Notes under the pieces: model-generated
The model's database searches: none
What the model was told of the DNA's origin: nothing
The model's input: the letters and a program-made list of their open reading frames with translations, nothing else
Program-made: the position numbers and the translations under genes
Part shown: positions 34,032 to 44,600 of the stretch, in pieces
Layout: the number at the start of each line of letters is the position of its first letter
Numbering within the stretch: position 1 is the first letter of the stretch
Source: Mimachlamys varia
Taxonomy: Eukaryota; Mollusca; Bivalvia; Pectinida; Pectinidae
Assembly (NCBI GenBank): GCA_947623455.1
Contig: OX392541.1
Location: 3,734,701 to 3,798,700 of the forward strand
Length of the DNA: 64,000 bases
Direction: 5' to 3'

Positions 34032-37000
34032 TCATAGGTTCATCAACCCCATCAGGCGGGCTCGGCTAGTCCAGTCGTCCCGCGGAAGATACACTCCACT
34101 GACGAGCCGACGTCCCGTGAAAGAGGCGCGGCCATGCATTGCCCGCCAGTTGTCCACAAACAGAACCATGCCAGCCTTCAGTTTTACCCACAGCTCGTTG
34201 TCCTGGTTACGGACTTCCTGTGTGAGGTGCTCGTAAGCCCTGTAGAAGGCTTGTTGTTGGTCAGGTGGTACAGTATACATCGGTGACCTATCGTAAGGGT
34301 TGTACCTAGAAAACATGTTAAACCTGGATTACCTTATTTGGTCATAGGACAAAAATTCAATACCCTACAATGCACATGCCTGATTCATATCATCTACCGT
34401 TTCCCTATTTTCGAAAAAAAATCACAGAATTTCAGGGGGAATCAAATTCTCCTTACAAATGTTTGCTACTTTGAAATTTCTGGACTTTTTGAAAATGTGA
34501 GTAAAACACAATCAGGAGAGATGCTTTTGTCCAGAAGTATGTATCAAAGGCTTTCACATGAACAAATAAACTAATGTATATTAATTGTTCTCCTTAAAGT
34601 AAATCTAGTTTTCCGTTTTTCAAACAGGGCCCTTCAATAAACATTATTTACTGACCTAACACCTGTATTAAGAAGCCACATGTATAACTGACCTTATCTG
34701 TAAGAACTGTCCGGTAGCCGGGTGGACTGAGAGCACAGTGCCAAGACTTCGTACACGTAGCTTTTCTTCATAGTACTCGTGTGGAATAACGGTCTTTGTG
34801 AGAAGATCAAAGTCCTCGGGATGTTTGGATCTTAGCTGCTCTGCACAGTGTTGTCCATCTACTAGGAGAGTCTGACCACCTTGTCCGTCATGTTCTAGGA
34901 CATGGAAAACCTGTATCCTAGAGAAAATAAACAGAAAACTGAATTACACAATGTATAAAGTACTGCAGGATGGCCCTACATGTTGACAGCGTATATGGCA
35001 GTGTTAACATATATACAGAGGATTCCATTTAATATCATTCCTGTTAATATCATTCTTCTTAATATGTCAACCATATTGTTACTCGAATCTGTCCAAAAAC
35101 AGACCTTGCACAACTAGGCACCAAGGGGAACGTAAATATGAAATTTGAGAATGATCCATTCCGTACTTCTCAAGAAAAAGCCATAACAAACTATAACTCA
35201 CAAATCCAAGATGGCCCCCTATCGGGCATATTGTTTATCAGATCTGTCCGAAAATGGACCATGCACAACTAGGCACCATGGTGACCTAGAACTTACATAT
35301 CAAATATGAGAATTATCCATCGTGTCCTTCTCAAGATATAGCGATAACAAACTATTACTCACAAATCCAAGATGGCTGCCTGTTGGCCATATTGTTTATC
35401 GGATCTGTCTTAAAAGTGAACCATGCACAACTAGGCACCAAGGCAAACCTAAATATGAAATTTGAGAATGATCCATCCAGTAATTCTCAAGAAATAGCGA
35501 TAATAAGAATTGTTTAAGGAAGGATGGACGACAGATGGAGGATGGACGCAGTGTGATTTGAATATCCCACCATCTGATGATGGTTGGTTGGTTAAAACAG
35601 ATTTTTCAATGAAATTAAGTTATTTATAGTTTGAAACATCTTCTTACGTACATTGAATACTTTACGTTTAGTTACGGAGGTCGGAAATACATGTTTCTCT
35701 TAAAATGTATTGTCACATACCTGTTAATATCATGTTTTTGTCTGACAAATGCAACACAATATCAAGAGCCAGGAATTCACTGTACTACATTATCAGTTAG
35801 AGGCTATGAACATATGATTTATTGCTGACATTTCATGGTCACACTTTCGACACATTTCTCTGGTTTTGAAGTGGTCACATGTCGCTAAAGGAGGCCTTAG
35901 TTTTTACTGTAACTTTTTAATCAATTTTAGAACAAGTTTGCAGCATACCTTTCGTTGTATGTTAAAAGAACCAATTAATAGTTATGAACTTATAATGTGG
36001 CAGTTAAGAAAAGTTCAATTTCCAGCTTCAGATGATTTCTAGAAATAACTTTGTGGACAGACAGATGGACAAACTGACAGACAATATTATAAAAGCCAAT
36101 CTTCACATTTACATAAAAACAATTTCAAACCTTTACCACAAGCAATCATTTTATTTGGAAAGATGAGGTACACTTCCAACACTAATACATAAAAAACGAA
36201 ACCGCTGAGTAAGATTAAGGTTATCTGGTCATGCCTTACCCGCTAGGGTTGGTGAAGTACGTGTTGTCCGTATGGGCCCCGAGGTAGAGGTCGCTGTAAG
36301 CAGTATCCCCTCTCTCATTGTTGGAGGTAAATGTCCAGTCCGGTCCAAAATGGGTCTCCTGCTTAAAGCATATCCTAGTGGCCACCTCCAGGGTACCCAT
36401 GTGATGGACCGGCGGGGCCTGTGTCACACACAGAGGGAAACATTATAGTGACCATTTGTGTTAATCCATATCTTTAATCATCCTCTACTCAGGTTAACAT
36501 ATCTCTACACGTGATTGTGTAAATGATTACTGTCCAACAATAACAATAATAATCTTCTATTTTACATCCTGTCACATGATCTGTGATTCAAAATATTTTC
36601 AAAACCCTAATTATATATGATGAAAAGAATTAACATAATCACCAATAAACCTGTCTTACCTCTGTGACAATAGAAAAACCAAACTTGACCAGATTGTATA
36701 AATGTTTGCGGAGTCCTTCATCGGAGTCCATGTACTCGTGGAAGTGTACGGTGGGTAGTCCCGCACTTTCGATGGTCTCTCTGTCCCATGACACCTTATC
36801 TACCTGGTCCGTGTGCTGACTGTGATACGCATTGTCCACCAACCAGTTTATATCGTACGAAGTCACATGACCATCTGGCCCTATCAACAAATCATATTCA
36901 GTTATACACATACCATATTTATGGCATGTAACCTTTACCTTTACTTAAATGGTTAGAGTGATGACTTAGCTTGACCTTGACCTAGGGCTACAGTGACTGA

Positions 37001-39098
37001 GTGGTTAAGGTGTTCAGACATTCTACCACTAGCCCCCCACCTCTGTGTTGTGAGTTCAAAACCCAAGTGGGGCAGTTGCCAGTTACTGACTGTAGGTTGG
37101 TGGTTTTTCTCCGGGTATTCCGCCTTTCTCCACCTTTAAAACCTGACATGTCCATAAATGACCCAGGCTGTTAATAGGACGGAAAACAAAATAAACTAAA
37201 CCAAAACATTTGACTGTCTGCTCAGAATTAAGTGTTACCTTGAGTAATCGGCCTAATTATGAGAGGCGGGTCATCTTGACCATTGATCGTACATCAAAAT
37301 AGGACACATTGAACTTAAATTATTTGACCAGAAATTGAGGTTAGGATGATATGTCCTCTTGACCTTGACCAAAATGATGTGACCTTGACCTTTACTATTA
37401 TAGTCAGTGTGATGTATTGTAAATTATTTCATTCATTGAAAAAAATATACATTATATTCTGTGAGAATAATTAACCGTTATTTATAATAATAGTAAGAAA
37501 ATTATTTCCTTGCAAGTTTCACAGAAATCAAATGCTTTCCGGACCATCACCGTGAGGTAGCCTTTATTTTTACCTGTTCAGGTAAATTTTACAGACAATT
37601 TGTCCAAAAACAATGTTGAAATTAAATCAATAAGGGAGGAGACACAACGTCCAGGGAGGTAGTAAAATGTACTGTAGATATCCCGACCAACCTGTCATGG
37701 ATACAGGTGGATACATGAAGTATCCCTGCTAAACTAGTTGTATTTCCTATGAAATTTTAGTCAATTCCCACCACTAGTTTCAACATTGTTTATGGTTTAT
37801 ATTGGCATATCAGGTAGGATTTGGAGGAGTTTCCAGAATCAAAACATCTAGAAGTGACAAAACATAAACTGCACCTTGGAAAAATATTGTGATACTGTAA
37901 CAATCTATTTCTGTATTGTGATACAATACAATATGTCTGTGTATTGCAATAAATATATGTACCAGTTTCTCAAGATATTGTGAAAGACCTAGTAAATACA
38001 ATATATTGTCATGTTAATTGTTAAATTTAACAAGTTTTAGGACAAATTGTCTGTAAAATTTACCTGAACATGTAAAAATAAATGGCTACCTCATTGTACA
38101 GATGAATGCATGTCAACTCACATGACCTAAACAAACTAAATTACCAATAACTTCAAAGAAAACCAGTGTGTTTTATGAAAATGACATTAGTCGAAAAGTG
38201 TGGTACAGTTGAACCTTGCTATCCCAAACTTGCATTACTCCACAACCCCATTTCATTGAAGGTCATGTCAGGGTTGCCAACTCTCACGGTGTGAGACAAA
38301 AACTCACGTAAATTCATCATAAAAATGACCTCTCTCACGCTGAAACAATCTTCACGCCACAATTCTCCCTCCACCTCACACGAAGCCATAACTGGTCATT
38401 TTAGCTTGGGACTGGACTTGAATAGGCACACAAGTACCATACAGGTGTGAATCAATTAGCCTGACACTGTGCTAAGGCCACACAATTACGTCGTCTAAAA
38501 AGTCTCACACATTGGAAAAGCCAGTGGAGGGAGATTCTCCAACATTGGGTTCCTTACAGGTTGGCAACCCTGGTCATGTTTCTCAAATAATAAGTTTAGC
38601 ATGGCCCAGCTGATATTATGATAACAAGTTTTAACCGTATTTTTTTATTTGTCTATCCTACTTACAAGAGATACCTAAAACCAAGCCATCAAATTCTACA
38701 CGGGATGGCGAGTCCGCAGAATACAACTTCCTGTCTTGTATATTCCTTTGGTTGGTGTCGTGGTTATAACAGGCGCCACAACGACAGTGATCTCGCAGCC
38801 ACACAAACAGAAGATCCATGTCAAACTCGCCATATTTCAGAGAAATCCGGTCTTTGCTGACGCTGACACTGTCTGATCTACTTCCTGTTACAGGGACGGT
38901 GTTTTCGGCTGTAGACTCGTGTCTGTATTCAGAACTGCCATGAATGCTTCGTACATTTGTACAGACTCTAGACGGAAGGACTGGTTGTATTGATACAGAT
39001 CTGCTATTAACCATACAGAGACGTTGTCCAGAGATACATTTTGACCGACTGCCACATCTTAATGCTGTCCTCCTTAAAGGGGGGATAACTCTGTGCAT
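34032..39098 (-). CDS. TMLHE: Trimethyllysine dioxygenase, mitochondrial (five coding exons)
   Basis: Coding exons, minus strand: 39098-38666, 36880-36660, 36418-36240, 34917-34693, 34305-34032. All have GT/AG borders and join in frame to 1332 nt, 443 residues. The enzyme hydroxylates trimethyllysine, using Fe(II), 2-oxoglutarate and O2, in mitochondrial carnitine synthesis. The Arg-rich N-terminus from the chosen Met (MHRVIPPLRRTALRC) looks like a mitochondrial presequence. The N-terminal domain has WLRDHC with Cys105, Cys107 and Cys110, and WPDGH with His149, a probable zinc site as in BBOX1. The oxygenase domain has HTD at 267-269 and His410 in NWRAMHGR as the iron triad. GDTAY and TLLVDG fit TMLHE better than BBOX1. 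An upstream Met at 39134 is unlikely: an acceptor TTGTGTACAG lies between it and Met1. At exon 1 the donor TCTT/GTAAGT, not TTTTAG/GTATCT, restores the Trp of WPDGH. Human TMLHE has 421 residues. Confidence 0.93.
35016..35782. mobile_element. TA-flanked MITE copy 2, with a nested tandem-core element, in a TMLHE intron
   Basis: Ends CAGAGGATTCC and (other strand) CAGTGAATTCC, both next to TA, with GTCAGACAAAAACATGATAT near the right end as in copy 1 at 2563. It is 767 bp instead of 476. The extra sequence (about 35070-35600) holds three units of about 160 bp, each with CACAACTAGGCACCA, then a GGATGGACGACAGATGGAGG tail and a CCATCTGATGATGG hairpin. This is the same kind of build as the hairpin-ended elements, so one inserted into the other. 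Confidence 0.6.
36985..37205 (+). mobile_element. tRNA-derived SINE in TMLHE intron
   Basis: The head ACAGTGACTGAGTGGTTAAG recalls a tRNA-Leu or -Ser type A box. The B box is decayed (GAGTTCAAAACCC). The core GGTTTTTCTCCGGGTATTCC is shared with the SINE at 33778. The tail runs to AAAACAAAATAAACTAAACC. Confidence 0.65.
37553..38093. mobile_element. 541-bp MITE with 55-60-bp inverted ends, in TMLHE intron
   Basis: The left end TGAGGTAGCCTTTATTTTTA then CCTGTTCAGGTAAATTTTAC and AGACAATTTGTCC is matched in inverted form at 38030-38093 with a few mismatches. The interior is AT-rich without ORFs. No clear target-site duplication was seen, so the superfamily is open. Confidence 0.65.
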
Positions 39099-39191
39099 TG
39101 TCTTCTGTACACAACAGAATGAACAAGATTTCATATAGATATATATACAAATACATGTAACTGTTTTACAATGTAAAATAAGTGGGTTTAA

Positions 39192-39575
39192 AGGCCCAAT
39201 ATACGTAACTTTCGGTAAAACTTGATGCGAAAGTCAAGCCTAATAACTTATTATTTCTATAGATTTAGTTAAGATTAACAGATATCAGCAATATCCAAGA
39301 TGACTTCTTTCGCGGTTACCGGTACGGCAGCAGTTGAAACTCGGTATTTGTAAACACGCGACCATTTTGACTGTCTTCTACCTGCGGTTTGTTATTGAAG
39401 TGGGCCCCACCTGAATTATTTTCAATTCTTTGGATTTTTCTGTCAGGAGTTTCTCGTTAGTTACCGCTCAGGTTTACTTCGTGTTAGGCTTATTTTTGCA
39501 TGGTTATCAACTGGATTTGTTTTCAGAATTTTTCAAATTAACGAAAAAATTCCTGAAGTTACGTATATTGGGCCT
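39192..39575 (+). mobile_element. TTAA MITE of the AGGCCCAATATACG family, full copy
   Basis: 384 bp between TTAA (39188-39191) and TTAA (39576-39579), with ends AGGCCCAATATACGTAACTT in inverted orientation. It sits between the proposed non-coding first exon of TMLHE and its first coding exon. Confidence 0.8.
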
Positions 39576-39972
39576 TTAACTAACTAACCTGACTGTCGAC
39601 TACATCACTATTTAGCCACAGGGAAACGCATATATTGATATCATGAACTTATCGATAAATATCCGAATATGTGTTCCATACATACAGGAATTTATCGGTA
39701 ATCTTATCATGTAAGACGAATGACATATAAACATATCCCTGTGCTCTAACAAACAGCTGATCATGACCAAAAAGGCGATACTGACCTAGCCTGCTGACAT
39801 TGACCCGCTGCTGACGGTTTGAAAATGAATGCTGGCATTGAATTATAAACCACAATTTCATTGCATTTAGCGATAAATACTTTGATATATATCCAGTGCA
39901 ACTAAAAATATAAACAGATAGGAATGACAATGCTGATTTGAGGATATATTCTCAATTATAAATGAATCCTAC

Positions 39973-40060
39973 CTGAGGTGTCAAAATGTCCTTTTACTCC
40001 GGATGTTGGTTTTAGTGTATAATGAACAAAATGGTCGACGATGATGAAATCCGGATTACG
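39973..40060 (-). other. TMLHE: Proposed non-coding first exon of TMLHE
   Basis: The coding exon is preceded by a good acceptor (TTGTGTACAG before 39104), so an upstream exon is expected. On the minus strand, CACCTCAG then GTAGGA gives a donor after 39973. The upstream extent is a guess. The segment contains ATGs followed by stops and no coding continuity, so it would be 5' untranslated. Confidence 0.35.
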
Positions 40061-41185
40061 TCTCGACAGGCCCGCTTCTCATCAGCTTACCGCTATTTTA
40101 TTATCATTTCAGTGTTATATCTTAATAGTTTGTACAATAAAAGATAAAATGACACTTTGGCGAGCAGTATTGGAAGGTGAAATGATAAAAAAGATGACGT
40201 ACAATGAAGAAAAAACTTGAAAACTGTATGTAATCATCTGTTAATAAGTCGTAATTTAAAGAGGCAATTTACAATGTACATTGTAAGTTTGTTAACTTTT
40301 TTATAATATCGCCAGATATTGTATGAAATTGAAGTTATGTACTCCTTATGAGCTACTCACGCCCATATGTTGGCAAAAGTCGATGTTTTACTTTCGTTTT
40401 TTAATTAATGATAAAGAAATCCTTAATCGTCCAACCAGATAAATACAGTAATATGCGAAAGAGGCCTATGTTTACAAACATTTCTGATTCTGATCATGAG
40501 CACTTTTGACCTTTACGAGCATGCGCGGGACCTGCCTCGTGGATGTTAAGCATGTACATGACTTCAAAAATGTGAATGGCCCGTTCGTGAGAGCATCGAA
40601 ATATCTATAACAGGAACGACCTGATACTATTATACAGTTAGTTTTGGACCTAAACAAAATTAATGTAAACTAAATTTTACACATTTGGGAGTTTTAGAAA
40701 ACCGCCACCCTACCGCCATCCTCCACCCCGCGTACCTCCACCCGGAACCCGCAAAGTGTAAAAATTACTCTAAACTTAAGATACAAAACTAGCTGTAAAT
40801 AATTCTCAGGTCCCTGTGGCTCACACAGTCATGTGTCCGTTAAAAAGTCACTTAATTAAAATGTTGTAGGTAAACACGAGTCAATTTTTTGCGTCCATTT
40901 TTTAAACTCTTCATTCAAACTTTGGATCATCTGATCTTGAACTGACAGCTTCTCAGTAAACTGAAATGTGAGGTTCCTTAATACTTGTAGAAATACTTGG
41001 TATTTATATCATTTATGGATGATGAGAAAATAAAACCTTGGCATATTAAATTTCTATACGTGAACACTGAAAACATCGACATTGACGGCCACATATGAAC
41101 AAAACACATTTCTGCTTGCAGTTTTTTCATTCTTGTTTTTTTTTTTTATTTGAAAAATTACTCTATTTTGTTAGTATATCATTGA
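40061..41185. other. Intergenic with a fragment of the inverted-repeat family
   Basis: At 40638-40825 the phrases AGTTTTGGACCTAAAC and (inverted) AAAACTAGCTGTAAATAATT with CTCAGGTCCCTGTG match both ends of the repeats at 2275 and 11810, making a short inverted pair around a CCGCC-rich centre. Otherwise nothing is recognised; the TMLHE promoter should lie near the start of this interval. Confidence 0.45.
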
Positions 41186-41189
41186 TTAA

Positions 41190-41250
41190 AGGCCCAATAT
41201 ACGTAACTCAAGGACAATTTTCGGGATTCTGATAAAATATGAAAAATAAT
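41190..41250 (+). mobile_element. Truncated TTAA MITE end
   Basis: TTAA (41186-41189) is followed by AGGCCCAATATACGTAACTC. The similarity fades within about 60 bp, and no right end was found before the 25-bp array. Confidence 0.55.
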
Positions 41251-41648
41251 CCAGTTGAATGATTGTAAAGATTTGGTTGTCAGTGACATGGGAGTTGCCT
41301 CCCTTGCACTGTCTGCTATCCTCGTGCCCCCTCGAAGAGTTATCTTACACTTTGGATCGTGGCATCCTTATTTAAGTTCAGTCAAGTTAGAAATCCCGTT
41401 CTCGTTCACAAGGAAAATGATTCCTACAGCCTATAATTGACATTTATCTTTATCTATTGGGGGAAACCCAGTAATTAAGATCAATTATTGAGTCTGTTAT
41501 TTACAAGGATCAATGGATATAATTCAAATATCACACAGGTCACATTAACAATATAAAAATAAATAGGGGTTGTGAACAAGATATAGGACAACAGTTGATG
41601 TTTCAGAAAACAAACGAAGAGTCTCAAACTAATACAGGAGTTTTGAGA
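41251..41648. other. Left flank of the 25-bp array
   Basis: Unique-looking sequence without ORFs of interest up to the palindrome that abuts the array. Confidence 0.35.
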
Positions 41649-41666
41649 GGTACATAATTATGTACC
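41649..41666. repeat. 18-bp perfect palindrome at the left edge of the array
   Basis: GGTACATAATTATGTACC is its own complement. Its right half runs straight into the first array unit (GTACCGGTGGTATGG), so the array begins exactly at a palindrome. Confidence 0.75.
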
Positions 41667-44600
41667 GGTGGTATGGGGAGTACAGTGTACTGGTGGTATG
41701 GGGAGTACAGTGTACTGGTGGTATGGGGAGTACAGTGTACTGGTGGTATGGGGAGTACAGTGTATTGGTGGTATGGGGAGTACAGTGTACTGGTGGTATG
41801 GGGAGTACAGTGTACCGGTGGTATGGGGAGTACAGTGTACTAGTGGTATGGGGAGTACAGTGTACTGGTGGTATGGGGAGTACAGTATACTGGTGGTATG
41901 GGGAGTACAGTGTACTGGTGGTATGGGGAGTACAGTATACCGGTGGTATGGGGAGTACAGTGTATTGGTGGTATGGGGAGTACAGTGTACTGGTGGTATG
42001 GGGAGTACAGTGTACTGGTGGTATGGGGAGTACAGTATACCGGTGGTATGGGGAGTACAGTGTACTGGTGGTATGGGGAGTACAGTGTACTGGTGGTATG
42101 GGGAGTACAGTGTACTGGTGGTATGGGGAGTACAGTGTACCGGTGGTATGGGGAGTACAGTGTACTGGTGGTATGGGGAGTACAGTGTACTGGTGGTATG
42201 GGGAGTACAGTATACTGGTGGTATGGGGAGTACAGTGTACCGGTGGTATGGGGAGTACAGTGTACTGGTGGTATGGGGAGTACAGTGTACTGGTGGTATG
42301 GGGAGTACAGTATACTGGTGGTATGGGGAGTACAGTGTACTGGTGGTATGGGGAGTACAGTGTACTGATGGTATGGGGAGTACAGTATACCGGTGGTATG
42401 GGGAGTACAGTGTACTGGTGCTATGGGGAGTACAGTGTACCGGTGGTATGGGGAGTACAGTATACTGGTGGTATGGGGAGTACAGTATACCAGTGGTATG
42501 GGGAGTACAGTATACTGGTGGTATGGGGAGTACAGTATACCGGTGGTATGTGGAGTACAGTATACCGGTGGTATGGGGTGTACAGTGTACTGGTGGTATG
42601 GGGAGTACAGTATACTGGTGGTATGGGGAGTACAGTGTACTGGTGGTATGAGGAGTACAGTGTACTGGTGGTATTGGGAGTACAGTGTACTGGTGGTATG
42701 GGGAGTACAGTGTACTGGTGGTATGGGGAGTACAGTATACTGGTGGTATGGGGAGTACAGTGTACTGGTGGTATGGGGAGTACAGTGTACTGGTGGTATG
42801 GGGAGTACAGTGTATTGGTGGTATGGGGAGTACAGTATACTGGTGGTATGGGGAGTACAGTGTACTGGTGGTATGGGGAGTACAGTGTACTGATGGTATG
42901 GGGAGTACAGTATACTGATGGTATGGGGAGTACAGTGTACCGGTGGTATGGGGAGTACAGTGTACTGGTGGTATGGGGAGTACAGTGTACTGGTGGTATG
43001 GGGAGTACAGTGTACTGGTGGTATGGGGAGTACAGTGTACTGGTGGTATGGGGAGTACAGTGTACCGGTGGTATGGGGAGTACAGTGTACTGGTGGTATG
43101 GGGAGTACAGTGTACTGGTGGTATGGGGAGTACAGTGTATTGGTGGTATGGGGAGTACAGTATACTGGTGGTATGGGGAGTACAGTGTACTGGTGGTATC
43201 GGGGATACAGTATACCGGTGGTATGGGGAGTATAGTGTAGTGATGGTATGGGGAGTACAGTGTACTGGTGGTATGGGGAGTACAGTGTACCGGTGGTATG
43301 GGGAGTACAGTGTACTGGTGGTATGGGGAGTACAGTGTACTGGTGGTATGGAGAGTACAGTGTACTGGTGGTATGGGGAGTATAGTATACTGGTGGTATT
43401 GGGAGTACAGTGTACTGGTGGTATGGGGAGTACAGTGTACTGGTGGTATGGGGAGTACAGTGTACCGGTGGTATGGGGAGTACAGTGTACTGGTGGTATG
43501 GGGAGTACAGTGTACTGGTGGTATGGGGAGTACAGTGTACCGGTGGTATGGGGTGTACAGTGTACTGGTGGTATGGGGAGTACAGTATACCGGTGGTATG
43601 GGGTGTACAGTGTACTGGTGGTATGGGGAGTACAGTGTACTGGTGGTATGGGGAGTACAGTGTATTGGTGGTATGGGGAGTACAGTGTACCGGTGGTATG
43701 GGGAGTACAGTGTACTGGTGGTATGGGGAGTATAGTGTACTGATGGTATGGGGAGTACAGTGTACTGGTGGTATGGGGAGTACAGTGTACCGGTGGTATG
43801 GGGAGTACAGTGTACTGGTGGTATGGGGAGTACAGTGTACTGGTGGTATGGGGAGTACAGTGTACCGGTGGTATGGGGAGTACAGTGTACTGGTGGTATG
43901 GGGAGTACAGTGTACTGGTGGTATGGGGAGTACAGTGTATTGGTGGTATGGGGAGTACAGTATACTGGTGGTATGGGGAGTACAGTGTACTGGTGGTATC
44001 GGGGATACAGTATACCGGTGGTATGGGGAGTATAGTGTACTGATGGTATGGGGAGTACAGTGTACTGGTGGTATGGGGAGTACAGTGTACCGGTGGTATG
44101 GAGAGTACAGTGTACTGGTGGTATGGGGAGTACAGTGTACTGGTGGTATGGAGAGTACAGTGTACTGGTGGTATGGGGAGTATAGTATACTGGTGGTATG
44201 GGGAGTACAGTGTACTGGTGGTATGGGGAGTACAGTGTACTGGTGGTATGGGGAGTACAGTGTACCGGTGGTATGGGGAGTACAGTGTACTGGTGGTATG
44301 GGGAGTACAGTGTACTGGTGGTATGGGGAGTACAGTGTACCGGTGGTATGGGGTGTACAGTGTACTGGTGGTATGGGGAGTACAGTATACCGGTGGTATG
44401 GGGTGTACAGTGTACTGGTGGTATGGGGAGTACAGTGTACTGGTGGTATGGGGAGTACAGTGTACTGGTGGTATGGGGAGTACAGTATACCGGTGGTATG
44501 GGGGGTACAGTATACTGGTGGTATGGGGAGTACAGTGTACTGGTGGTATGGGGAGTACAGTATACCGGTGGTATGGTGAGTACAGTGTACTGGTGGTATC

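Noticed and set aside
39099..39134. Upstream Met of TMLHE (MKSCSFCCVQKT)
   Set aside because: A good acceptor site lies between it and the next Met, which starts a typical Arg-rich mitochondrial presequence.
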